In this document: piece by piece, positions 24,019 through 32,282 of the stretch
How the letters are laid out: each line of letters opens with the position of its first letter
Numbering within the stretch: the stretch's first letter is position 1
Assembly: GCA_019075905.1 (NCBI GenBank)
Contig: JAGXAM010000013.1
Span: forward strand, 1-64,000
Source of the DNA: Hyphomicrobiales bacterium
GTDB taxonomy: Bacteria > Pseudomonadota > Alphaproteobacteria > Rhizobiales > Beijerinckiaceae
Reading direction: 5' to 3'
DNA length: 64,000 nt
Translations under genes and position numbers: made by a program
Notes under the pieces: generated by a model
The model's database searches: none
Told to the model about the DNA's origin: nothing
What the model saw: only the letters and a program-made list of their open reading frames with translations

Positions 24019-25011
24019 ATGCCCGCCGAAGACACCAGAATGTTCCTGCCCAACATGTTCTTGCCGAAACGGCGCAAGCCGCTACGCATCGGCCTCGTCA
24101 ACAACATGCCGGATGCGGCATTGCGGGCCACCGAGCGCCAGTTTGCCGAACTCATCGCCAATGCCGCTCGTCTGCTCGGCTCCAGCTTCCCGACGCTGAC
24201 GCTGAGCCTGTTTCATATCGGCGAAATCCCGCGCAACCCCGAAATCGCTGCCGAACTCGCCGTCACTTCGGCCGATGTCGCTACGCTCGGCGACGCCGGC
24301 CTCGATGCCCTTGTCGTCACCGGCGGCGAAGCGCTGCTGCCTGACATGCGTGCCGAGCCGCACTGGGCCAAAATGACGGCGCTTATCGACACGACCCGGG
24401 CGCTGGACCTGCCGGTCTTGTGGTCCTGCCGTGCCGCCCACGCTGCCGTGCTGCATCTTGATGGGATCGACCGGGTGCGCCTGCCAGAAAAGCTCAGCGG
24501 CGTTTTCGCGACCGAACTGGTTGGCGATGCGCCGGTATTGCACCATCTCGCCGGCAACCCGCTGACGCCGCAGTCGCGCTATAATTCGCTCGATGCTGAT
24601 CAGCTGCGCGCCAAAGATTATGTCATTCTCACGCAAGGTGCCGAGGCCGGGCCAGACTGGTTCACCCGCGCCGCCAGCCCGCACATGCTGTTCGTGCAAG
24701 GCCATCCCGAATATAATGCCAACGCCCTTTGTCTCGAATACCGGCGCGACGTGCGGCGCTTTTTGAGGGGCGAGGCCGCCCGCCACCCGGCCTTGCCGGC
24801 CAATTATTTCTCGCCGGCACTGCGTCAGCGCTTGCAGGATCTGGCCGCGACCGTCATCCAGCAGCGCGATCCCACCTTGCTGCACCGCCTCGATGATGTG
24901 CTGGCAGCGCACACGCCGCGCCAGCGCTGGCGCGAAACCGCGGTCGAGCTTTATGCAGGCTGGCTGGAAACCATTGCCGCCAAGGCTCGCCCGGCAGTCA
25001 TTGCCGCCTGA
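24019..25011 (+). CDS. Divergent homoserine O-acyltransferase (MetA/HTS family)
   Basis: The 330-residue protein has a class-I glutamine-amidotransferase-like fold with the nucleophile in LWSCRAAHAAVLH and the His/Glu pair in FVQGHPEYNANAL, followed by EKLSGVFATEL as in MetA. The N-terminal NLMPxK motif of standard MetA is altered to VNNMPDAALRATERQF and the acyl-specificity loop reads VTGGEALLPDM, so substrate or acyl donor may differ. The ATG at 24019 follows GGAGG located inside the metY stop region. The last 61 bases overlap the convergent GNAT gene. Confidence 0.75.
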   Translation: MPAEDTRMFLPNMFLPKRRKPLRIGLVNNMPDAALRATERQFAELIANAARLLGSSFPTLTLSLFHIGEIPRNPEIAAELAVTSADVATLGDAGLDALVVTGGEALLPDMRAEPHWAKMTALIDTTRALDLPVLWSCRAAHAAVLHLDGIDRVRLPEKLSGVFATELVGDAPVLHHLAGNPLTPQSRYNSLDADQLRAKDYVILTQGAEAGPDWFTRAASPHMLFVQGHPEYNANALCLEYRRDVRRFLRGEAARHPALPANYFSPALRQRLQDLAATVIQQRDPTLLHRLDDVLAAHTPRQRWRETAVELYAGWLETIAAKARPAVIAA

Positions 25012-25565
25012 TCGCCCGGTGGCCACGCGCCACCGAATGTGCGGGCGTAGACCAGACACGGGCCTTGGCTGCGCTGCAACTGCGGCCAGCAGGTCGCGCC
25101 CTCCACGCGCCTTTCGAGCCGTAATCCGGCCTTTTCAAGGACCCGGCTTGAGGCGATATTGTCAGGATGGCAGGTGGCGCTGATGCGCATGATGCCGCGC
25201 TGCGCCCCGGCCCAGCCGACCAGGGCCCCGGTTGCCTCGGTGGCATAGCCGCGGCCCCAGAATTGTTCTGCCAGAATATAGCCGATTTCGGCGTCAACGC
25301 CGCGCAGGCCCAGCTCGATCGAGCCCACGCGCTCACCGGTCTCGCGCAGGATGATCATATAGGCAAAGGCCGTCTCCTCCTGCCAGTTGCGCAGGCAGCG
25401 CTCGACCCAGGCCCCACTTGCCATCTGGTTGAGATGGCGCGGAAAATTCATCAAGCGCGTGGCCTTGGCGCGCCCCGCCCAGCCGCGATAAATCTCCCGG
25501 GCATCGCCCTGCGCTACGGGCCGCAGCATCAGCCGCAGGGTCTCGACAATCTGTGGCGGATGCAT
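24951..25565 (-). CDS. GNAT-family N-acetyltransferase (RimJ/RimL type)
   Basis: The 204-residue protein opens with ETLRLMLRPVAQGDAREIYR and contains the acetyl-CoA-binding region EQFWGRGYATEATGALVGWA and HPDNIASSRVLEKAGLRLER, standard for the acetyltransferase_3 group. It starts six bases after cheR, so it is probably the last gene of the chemotaxis operon, and its 3' end overlaps the convergent MetA-like gene by 61 bases. The acceptor is unknown. Confidence 0.85.
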   Translation of the reverse strand: MHPPQIVETLRLMLRPVAQGDAREIYRGWAGRAKATRLMNFPRHLNQMASGAWVERCLRNWQEETAFAYMIILRETGERVGSIELGLRGVDAEIGYILAEQFWGRGYATEATGALVGWAGAQRGIMRISATCHPDNIASSRVLEKAGLRLERRVEGATCWPQLQRSQGPCLVYARTFGGAWPPGDQAAMTAGRALAAMVSSQPA

Positions 25566-25571
25566 CGCCGC

Positions 25572-26438
25572 TTACCGCTTGTTCAGACGCGAGCCGGGTT
25601 GCGCCCAATGGCGCTCCAGCGGCGCGCCCGTTTCCGCCTTGCGGAAGATACTGTGCTGAAACGACAATGGCTTCAGGTCATCCGGGCAATCGGGCAGCGA
25701 TTCGGAAGCACCGAGAACCAGATAGCCGCCGGGTGCCAGCGCCGACGCCAGTTGCGCCAGCGCACTGGCGCGGGTCTTGTCATCGAAATAAATCAGCACA
25801 TTGCGGCAGAAGATAATGTCGAACTGCCCCAACCGGCTGATATTGCTCATGAGATTGATCTGCCGGAATTCGACGCGTGCGCGAATATGTTCGGCGATTT
25901 CCCAATATTCGCCGACGCGGTGGAAATAGCGCAGCAGGTGGTTGATCGGCAGGCCGCGCTGCACCTCGAATTGCGAGAACTGGCCACGCCGCGCCACGTC
26001 GATGACCGACGCGGAAATATCCGATGCCAGCAAATCGACCCGCCAGCCATTGAGCTTGCGCGCTTCCTCATCGAGTTGCATCGCCAGCGAATAGGGCTCC
26101 TGCCCAGTTGAACAGGCCGCTGACCAGATGCGGATGCGCCGGACGCTGTCGCGCAGTCGCATGATGTCAGGCAGCATGGTGGTGCGGAATTGCTCGAATG
26201 GCAGGCGATCACGAAAGAAGAAAGTCTCGTGGGTCAGCATGGCTTCCACGGTTTCGGCGGCGAGTTGCGGCTCGAAACCGGACACGATCTGGCCGATCAG
26301 CGCATCAATGGTCGGCAGACCGTGGCGTTCCACCACCGGCTGCAGCCGACTTTCGGCGAGCCAGGCTTTTTCGGGCGGGAAGGCCAGCCCGGCCTGTTGC
26401 GACAGAAATCTCTGCAGGGCTTTGACGTTCATATTCAC
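25572..26438 (-). CDS. cheR: Chemotaxis protein methyltransferase CheR
   Basis: The protein (288 residues) has the N-terminal helical domain and a SAM-dependent methyltransferase core with TFFFRDRLPFEQF, RIWSAACSTGQEPYSLAM, LLASDISASVIDVARRG and FDIIFCRNVLIYFD, all CheR signatures. It would methylate glutamates on chemoreceptors. It overlaps cheB by four bases. No C-terminal VxxR-tethering or TPR extension is present and no receptor gene is nearby. Confidence 0.95.
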   Translation of the reverse strand: MNMNVKALQRFLSQQAGLAFPPEKAWLAESRLQPVVERHGLPTIDALIGQIVSGFEPQLAAETVEAMLTHETFFFRDRLPFEQFRTTMLPDIMRLRDSVRRIRIWSAACSTGQEPYSLAMQLDEEARKLNGWRVDLLASDISASVIDVARRGQFSQFEVQRGLPINHLLRYFHRVGEYWEIAEHIRARVEFRQINLMSNISRLGQFDIIFCRNVLIYFDDKTRASALAQLASALAPGGYLVLGASESLPDCPDDLKPLSFQHSIFRKAETGAPLERHWAQPGSRLNKR

Positions 26439-27112
26439 GCCGGGACCCTCCGCTGCCGGGCCACTAGCAGGCCATCGAGCGCCGAAGCTATGCCGGTCAG
26501 CGGCAGAACCGCACTGGCAAGGCCGGCGCGGGCGATGGATCCGGGCATGCCCCAGACCGCACTTGAGGCTTCGTCCTGGACGATCACCGTGCCGCCGGCA
26601 TCGACCAGCATGCGCGATCCGGCGAGGCCATCGCGGCCCATGCCGGTGAGCACGATCCCCAGGGCCTCGGGGCCGAAAGCACGCGCGGCGCTGGAAAACA
26701 GCACATCGACAGCAGGCTTGCAGAAATTCTCGGGCTTGGCATCGCTGTGCATCAGGATCACCCGGCGCTCCGCCCGCATCACCCGCAAATGCTTGTCGCC
26801 GGGGGCAAAATAGATGGTTCCGGGCAGGAATTTATCGCCATGGCAGGCGATCCTCGTGGGCATGCCGGAGGCGCGCGCAATATTGGCGGCCACCACTTCG
26901 ATGAAGCCGGGCGGCGCGTGCAGCACCACGGCAATAGGCAGCAGCCGCAGCCAGCTAGAGGCTGTCGTCAGCATCTGTTCGAGCGCTTGCGGCCCGCCGG
27001 TGGAAGCGCCGATCAGCAGCGCCGCGGGCGGCATGGGCGAAAACCGCCGCGTGACGATGGGGTCGGCCAGCGCCTTCGTGACTTCGCCTGGAACATCCGG
27101 TGCGGTTTGCAT
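26435..27112 (-). CDS. cheB: CheB-type methylesterase without receiver domain
   Basis: Only the catalytic domain is present (225 residues). The catalytic Ser, His and Asp are in LLIGASTGGPQAL, VVLHAPPGF and GIVLTGMGRDGLAGS, and the family phrase APGDKHLRV is intact. Ordinary CheB has an N-terminal receiver plus linker and is about 350 residues long; here about 35 unrelated residues precede the esterase. It could be constitutively active or controlled by the separate CheY encoded 34 bases upstream. Demethylation or deamidation of receptors is the expected reaction. Confidence 0.88.
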   Translation of the reverse strand: MQTAPDVPGEVTKALADPIVTRRFSPMPPAALLIGASTGGPQALEQMLTTASSWLRLLPIAVVLHAPPGFIEVVAANIARASGMPTRIACHGDKFLPGTIYFAPGDKHLRVMRAERRVILMHSDAKPENFCKPAVDVLFSSAARAFGPEALGIVLTGMGRDGLAGSRMLVDAGGTVIVQDEASSAVWGMPGSIARAGLASAVLPLTGIASALDGLLVARQRRVPA

Positions 27113-27146
27113 GTTGATCTGGCCCCAGAAGCGTGGCGTGGCGGCG

Positions 27147-27515
27147 TCAGGCGATCAAGCCGATTTCCTGGAGCTTCGAGCGGAAAATGTCCTTGTCGAA
27201 CGGCTTCATGATATATTCGTCGGCACCGGCATGCATGGCCTTGGCGATATAGGCGACTTCGTTTTCGGTCGTGCAGAACAGCACTTTCGGGCCATTGCCG
27301 CCCGGCATGCGGCGCAATTCCTGCAGGAACTGGAACCCGTCCATCTCCGGCATGTTCCAGTCAAGCAGGATGGCATCGGGCATGTGCTCCTGGCATGCGG
27401 CCAGGGCCTCGCGCCCTCCGGGTGCTTCCGAAGCGCCAAAGCGCATCGATTCAAGTATGCGGGTGGCAACCTTGCGAATGACGGATGAATCGTCGACAAC
27501 CAGAACGTGTTTCAT
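27147..27515 (-). CDS. cheY: CheY-like single-domain response regulator
   Basis: The 122-residue receiver domain has the acidic pair in VLVVDDSSVIRK, phosphoacceptor Asp in ILLDWNMPEMDG, the conserved Thr in LFCTTENEV and Lys in YIMKPFDKD. It should accept phosphate from the CheA encoded upstream. It lies between cheW and cheB, with short gaps on both sides. Confidence 0.93.
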   Translation of the reverse strand: MKHVLVVDDSSVIRKVATRILESMRFGASEAPGGREALAACQEHMPDAILLDWNMPEMDGFQFLQELRRMPGGNGPKVLFCTTENEVAYIAKAMHAGADEYIMKPFDKDIFRSKLQEIGLIA

Positions 27516-27550
27516 GAGCTTGGACCTTGCTTTGGGAATGCGTGGAGTTT

Positions 27551-28051
27551 TCAGGATTGCGATATTGCGGGTGTAAGGGCATAAATGGCGGTCATATCGA
27601 GAATGGAGAGCAGGCCGCGGGCATAGCGATAAACCGCCTGGGTCACGGCGGCGCGGCTGGCCGTCATGTGGCGCGGCAATTCGATCTGGTCATGGGCGTC
27701 AAGATCAATGACGTCGCCGGCCTCATCAACGACGAGTGCCAGCATTTCGCCCTCATATTCCATGACAATGGCAACCCTGGTCGAGACATTGAGCTCGGCA
27801 AGGCCGAGCCGGCGCCGCAAGCTCAGGGCAGTGACGATGCGGCCACGCAGATTGACCAGCCCCATCACCGCCACCGGGGCCAGCGGCACGGGCGAAAGCC
27901 GGTCGATCATGAACACCGTGTGCACGGCGGCCACCGGGATTCCAAAAGTCTCATCCGCGACCCTGACAGTGAAAATTCGCGTGGTCGCGACAGCCCGTTG
28001 CACGACGGGAGCCAGAATGGCACGGGCAGAAGGGGTTGCCGAAATGGTCAT
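27551..28051 (-). CDS. cheW: Chemotaxis coupling protein CheW
   Basis: This 166-residue protein is a single CheW domain with the expected RIFTVRVADETFGIPVAAVH, VPLAPVAVMGLVNLRGRIVT and LALVVDEAGDVIDL. It would link CheA to receptors. A roughly 20-residue N-terminal tail precedes the domain. Its start overlaps the cheA stop codon by four bases. Confidence 0.92.
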   Translation of the reverse strand: MTISATPSARAILAPVVQRAVATTRIFTVRVADETFGIPVAAVHTVFMIDRLSPVPLAPVAVMGLVNLRGRIVTALSLRRRLGLAELNVSTRVAIVMEYEGEMLALVVDEAGDVIDLDAHDQIELPRHMTASRAAVTQAVYRYARGLLSILDMTAIYALTPAISQS

Positions 28052-30609
28052 GTGTGCAGCCTCGCAATCAAATCGGTTTCGATGGTTTGCTTCGCGATGG
28101 TCGCCTGGTCGAGGACATCAGACAGGCTCTTCAACAAGGCGCGACGGTCGAATTTGCCAACGGCGGTCACCATGCCGCTGGCCTTGGCCGCCTGTTGAAT
28201 GATAGGCCCGGCATAGGAAGCGAGCGCGAGGATCGGCGGGCAGGTCCAGCGTTGATCGGCGATCAGCGTACGGGCCAGCGCATAGCCATCCATATCCGGC
28301 ATGTCAGTGTCGGTGATGATGGCTTCAAACTTGGCGCCGCGCTCCATCAACATGATCGCCTGCGCGGCTGAATCCGTGGTGGTGACGTCATAACCGGCCA
28401 CCGAAAGCACCGGTGACAGCATGTCGAGGAAAAACGACTTGTCATCGACCAGCAACACATGAAAGCGCTTGACCTGACCGCGCGCAAAAGCTTGCGGCCG
28501 GGCATTGTTCATGAACCAGGCGCCATCCAGCACTTCTACAGCGGCATCGCCGATCTGCGCCATGCCCAGCACCCGGTCATTGTGGCCGGCAATTTCGATA
28601 TCAAGCTCGACATCGACGATATCGACAATGGCGGAAATGATCAGGCCCATCGGCTCGCCGCCAACCGCCATCACCAGCACCGGGCATTGCGGCGCTGCAG
28701 TCGGATCAATGCCGTCGCCCACCATCAGCAAGGGCATCAACCGGCCCTGAAACGGCACAACCAGACAATTGTCGCCCTTCTGGATGATGGCCGTGTCGAA
28801 TTGCTCCACCCGGCTGATCACCGACAGCGGCAGGCATTTCAGCGGCCCGGGGCCAGCGCTGAACAGGATCATTCTGGTGCGCGTGGCAGGAATGACGAAT
28901 TCTTCGGCGCGCGCATGCACACGAAAATCACTGACGCGCTCAAGCCCGAGCCTTTGCGCAATTTCACCCGGATTGAGGATCAGCACCACCGCGCCGTCGC
29001 CCAGGATCGTATTGCCGGAAAACAGCGGCAGCGGCCCCAAAAGCGAGCCGAGCGGCTTGACCACCACTTCCTGCACGTCGGCAACCCCGCGCACCCGCAG
29101 ACCGAAGGTAAAGTCCCGCAGGCGCATGACGACGATGCGGTCGCAGCTCGATGTTGCCGCGCCTTTGCCGTCCTGCATCAGCAACTCGCAAAGGTTGATC
29201 ACCGGAATGACCGCTTCGCGCAGCCGCAGCAGACTGGCGCCCTGCACCCACTCGATCGACGGCCCGCCGGCCTCGTCGAGCCCTACCACTTCAACGACCC
29301 AATGCTGAGGCAAGGCGAAGCGCTGGCCGGGCTCGCCCTCGATGATCAGGGCAGGGGCAATGGCGAGCGTCAGCGGGATCTTCAGAAAAAAACTGGTGCC
29401 CTGACCGGCGGTTGTCGAAAGTGCCACCGAGCCGCCGAGCGCCTCGAGGTTCTCGCGCACCACATCCATGCCGACACCGCGCCCGGAAACGCTGGTGACG
29501 GCGCTGGCGGTCGAAAAGCCTGGCGCAAATATAAAGCGGCAGATTTCCTCGTCATTCATCCGCGCAATGTCGGCTTCCGGCGCCAGCCGCATCGCCATCG
29601 CCTTGGCGCGGATGCGGCCGACATCCAGCCCGCGGCCATCATCATAGATTTCGATGATGATCTGCCCAGCCTCATGCGAGGCACTCACCCGTATGGTGCC
29701 GGTTTCGGCCTTGCGCGCAGCTGCTCGCTCGGCAGGCGGCTCGATGCCATGATCGGCACAATTGCGAATGAGATGGGTCAAGGGATCGCGGATCAGCTCG
29801 ATGATCTGCCGGTCGACCTCGGTCTCGGCCCCCAAGGTGGCCAGTTGCAGCGGCTTGCCAAGCTCGCTCGCCAGTTCGCGCACCAACCGCGGAAGTCCGG
29901 CGAACAGGCGTCCTACCGGCTGCATCCGCGAGCGCATCACGCTGTCCTGCAGATCGGAGGTCAGCGAGGACAGGCGGATCAGCGGCTGGTTCAGCGTCTC
30001 GTCGTCGCGCCGGCGCACGATGTCGAGCAATTGGTTGCGGGTCAGCACCAGCTCGGATACCAGCATCATCATGCGTTCGAGCGTATCGACCGATACGCGC
30101 ACGGTCTCGTGCCGGGCCGCCGGCTCGGGTGCCGTCACCGGCACATCCGTCACGGCCATCGGCGGGTTGATCTCGCCAGCGACTTCCGCAGGCTCACCAT
30201 CAAGCGGCGGGATCGCGGCAACAACCGCCTCGGCCTCGCCCTTGCGCACGGCAGTCAGGCGGGCGATCAGCTCGGTATCCTCGCCTTCCGGCTCGGCGCC
30301 TGTGCGCTCAAGTTCGGCAATGATGAATTTGACCTGGTCGATGGCGGTCAGGATCAGCGAGACATGCGAGGTTTCCGGTCGGCCGCCATCGCGCAAATGC
30401 GAGATCATCGCTTCGGCGGCATGCGCCAGCCGCGACAGGCGCGGCAGGCCAAGAAAGCCGCAAGTGCCCTTGATCGTATGCACCAGCCGAAAGATCCCGG
30501 CGATGAGCTGCGCATTGGAGGGGTCGCGCTCAAACAGCACGATCTGGCTGCCCGCGGCCTCGATATGGTCGCTGGTTTCAGTCAGAAATTCTTTGAGCAA
30601 ATCGTCCAT
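28048..30609 (-). CDS. cheA: Hybrid chemotaxis kinase CheA with C-terminal receiver
   Basis: Domains of the 853-residue protein, in order: Hpt (phosphorylated His44 in RLVHTIKGTCGFLG), a spacer, a dimerisation helix pair (VSVDTLERMMMLVSELVLTR), an HATPase domain with LIRNCADHGIEPP, YDDGRGLD and GRGVGMDVVRENLE, two consecutive CheW-like domains (about 415-550 and 555-710), and a receiver domain (about 715-835) with VLLVDDKSFFL, Asp in IITDTDMPDMDG and Lys in VGKFDR. The P2 CheY-binding domain is not evident. A built-in receiver usually serves as a phosphate sink or internal adaptor. It is the first gene of the operon. Confidence 0.93.
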   Translation of the reverse strand: MDDLLKEFLTETSDHIEAAGSQIVLFERDPSNAQLIAGIFRLVHTIKGTCGFLGLPRLSRLAHAAEAMISHLRDGGRPETSHVSLILTAIDQVKFIIAELERTGAEPEGEDTELIARLTAVRKGEAEAVVAAIPPLDGEPAEVAGEINPPMAVTDVPVTAPEPAARHETVRVSVDTLERMMMLVSELVLTRNQLLDIVRRRDDETLNQPLIRLSSLTSDLQDSVMRSRMQPVGRLFAGLPRLVRELASELGKPLQLATLGAETEVDRQIIELIRDPLTHLIRNCADHGIEPPAERAAARKAETGTIRVSASHEAGQIIIEIYDDGRGLDVGRIRAKAMAMRLAPEADIARMNDEEICRFIFAPGFSTASAVTSVSGRGVGMDVVRENLEALGGSVALSTTAGQGTSFFLKIPLTLAIAPALIIEGEPGQRFALPQHWVVEVVGLDEAGGPSIEWVQGASLLRLREAVIPVINLCELLMQDGKGAATSSCDRIVVMRLRDFTFGLRVRGVADVQEVVVKPLGSLLGPLPLFSGNTILGDGAVVLILNPGEIAQRLGLERVSDFRVHARAEEFVIPATRTRMILFSAGPGPLKCLPLSVISRVEQFDTAIIQKGDNCLVVPFQGRLMPLLMVGDGIDPTAAPQCPVLVMAVGGEPMGLIISAIVDIVDVELDIEIAGHNDRVLGMAQIGDAAVEVLDGAWFMNNARPQAFARGQVKRFHVLLVDDKSFFLDMLSPVLSVAGYDVTTTDSAAQAIMLMERGAKFEAIITDTDMPDMDGYALARTLIADQRWTCPPILALASYAGPIIQQAAKASGMVTAVGKFDRRALLKSLSDVLDQATIAKQTIETDLIARLHT

Positions 30610-30703
30610 GCGTCAGCCAGCCGAGACGCGCCGCTTGCGTCTTGCTGAACAGAATTTCAGAAAGGTATTAAGGGAGCCTTGAAATCAATAGCTGCGCAGG
30701 CCG

Positions 30704-31381
30704 TCACGCTGCTTCGGCATCGCTTTTCTCGACCACCTCGGCCGAGCGGCCGGAAAATGCTACGCAATCGGCTTCCACCGCGACATTCAGGGTAAGGTTG
30801 CTGGCGCGTGCCACCACGCCCGTATAAAACGGCTGGATCGAATTGCCGTCCACCATGCCATTCTCGGGTTCGCCTTCCAGCAAGGCCGGTATGCCGCTGG
30901 CGATCTTGGCATTGGTGCCGCGCGCCTCGACGCTGTAGGCGAACTCGGCATCCTCGCCGGCGATTTTCACCGCAATGGTGCCGCCGCGATAAATGCAGGC
31001 ATTAGCGATGAGGCAAAGATTGAGGATGACCTTCACCTTGTTCTTGGCCAGCAGTATGCGCGGTGCATCCCATTCCAGCTTGGTGCGCTCGGTTTCAAAC
31101 AGATTGCGGGCCACGCGTTCGGCATCGCCCGTGTCGATCATGGCGCCAATCGAACCTGACGCACCAAAGGCCAGCCGGCAAAATTGCAATTTGGCGGAGG
31201 CCGATTGGGCGCTGCTGCGCACCAGTTCCAGCGCATGCTGGCGCATTTCCGGGTCATCGACATTTTCATCAAGCACTTCAAGGCCGTTGATGATGGCGCT
31301 GACCGGGTTGATGACGTCATGGCAGACCCGGGAGGCAACCAGGGCGGCAAGATCAAGCGAATCGAGGGTGAGCATGGTCAT
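30704..31381 (-). CDS. chpT: Histidine phosphotransferase ChpT
   Basis: The 225-residue protein begins with the ChpT dimerisation helix and phosphorylated histidine: DLAALVASRVCHDVINPVSA then IINGLEVLDENVDD, with ASAKLQFCRLAFGASGS and KVKVILNLCLIANACIYRGG following. ChpT relays phosphate from CckA to CtrA and CpdR in the alphaproteobacterial cell cycle, and a cpdR gene is present at 50367-50747. It is 94 bases upstream of cheA on the same strand. The ATG at 31381 follows GTGGAG. Confidence 0.9.
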   Translation of the reverse strand: MTMLTLDSLDLAALVASRVCHDVINPVSAIINGLEVLDENVDDPEMRQHALELVRSSAQSASAKLQFCRLAFGASGSIGAMIDTGDAERVARNLFETERTKLEWDAPRILLAKNKVKVILNLCLIANACIYRGGTIAVKIAGEDAEFAYSVEARGTNAKIASGIPALLEGEPENGMVDGNSIQPFYTGVVARASNLTLNVAVEADCVAFSGRSAEVVEKSDAEAA

Positions 31382-31479
31382 GGCGGCTCCACAAGCTGTA
31401 GCGGTGCGAATCAAATTGCAACTTTGCACCAAGCTTAAGCCACAGATGGCGGGCGCCACAAGCGCCATTCTGGGCGCCG

Positions 31480-32172
31480 TCAGCTCTCCGGCAGCGACCG
31501 CCAGGTGATGCTGACGCGCGGCGCCGCTATTGCCAGCGTGCCGTAATAATCCGGCACCGGGGTGAATTCCTGCAAGGACCAGGTCTCGGGCGAGGCCGCG
31601 CCTTGCGGGGCCGATTGCAGGTGCAGCGGCTCATCGGCGCTGATATGCACGCTGAAGGCCGACAGCGGCACTGACAAACCGACGCCCAGCGCTTTCAGCA
31701 CCGCCTCCTTGGCGGTCCATGCCCGGAAAAACGCCCGCTCACGGGCTGCGTCCGGCAATAGCTGCCAGGCGGCAATTTCAGCTTCCGAAAAAAACCGGCT
31801 GACGATATCCATGTCGAGCCGGTGCCCGCGTTCGACATCGACACCGACCGGTTGCTCGCGGCAAATGGCAAGCACCGCCTCGCCATCGCTGTGGGCAAGG
31901 TTGAAATGCGGCGCCCCGGCATCGGCCAGCATGGGTTTGCCCTGTGGCCCATAGCTGAACACCAGCGCGCCGGGCGATTTTTGCAGATATTGCGCCAGCC
32001 GCAGGCGCATGCCGCCGCGCCCGACAACGAAGCGGCTGCCATGGCGCTCATTGAGAAAGCGCCCGGCGCGCTGGCGCTCGTCGTGATCCAGCAACGCAGC
32101 ATGGCGGGCAATGGCATGTGCGGACGGGTCGAGCGACCAGGCCCACAGGTCCACCTCAACCACCGCGTTCAT
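31480..32172 (-). CDS. 4'-phosphopantetheinyl transferase (Sfp type)
   Basis: The 230-residue protein has the Sfp motifs in order: PHFNLAHSDGEAVLAI, PVGVDVERGHRL and FFRAWTAKEAVLKALGVGL, which bind magnesium and CoA. It moves the phosphopantetheine arm of CoA onto a carrier-protein serine. Two-domain Sfp-type enzymes normally serve secondary-metabolism carriers, so it could activate the partner of the carrier-protein ligase at 21762, about 9 kb away. The ATG at 32172 is preferred over the upstream TTG at 32190 because AAAGG lies at correct distance. No carrier or synthase gene is adjacent. Confidence 0.9.
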   Translation of the reverse strand: MNAVVEVDLWAWSLDPSAHAIARHAALLDHDERQRAGRFLNERHGSRFVVGRGGMRLRLAQYLQKSPGALVFSYGPQGKPMLADAGAPHFNLAHSDGEAVLAICREQPVGVDVERGHRLDMDIVSRFFSEAEIAAWQLLPDAARERAFFRAWTAKEAVLKALGVGLSVPLSAFSVHISADEPLHLQSAPQGAASPETWSLQEFTPVPDYYGTLAIAAPRVSITWRSLPES

Positions 32173-32192
32173 GACTTGGCCTTTATTCAAAG

Positions 32193-32212
32193 AAAAAGCC
32201 CCATAACGGGGC
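32193..32212 (-). terminator. Rho-independent terminator after livK
   Basis: On the minus strand GCCCC (32212-32208) and GGGGC (32202-32198) form a short stem around a five-base loop and run into five T residues. It ends the transporter transcript before the phosphopantetheinyl transferase gene. Confidence 0.65.
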
Positions 32213-32282
32213 GGACAGGATGCATCAAGTTGTCAAGGGGCCAGGGCCCGCTGCGCGAACGCGGCGAGCCCCGGTTATTGGA

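Noticed and set aside
28459-30648. Very long open frame (about 729 codons) on the plus strand opposite cheA
   Set aside because: It is an antisense frame produced by high-GC codon bias; the minus strand encodes an unmistakable CheA and the antisense product has no recognisable domain.
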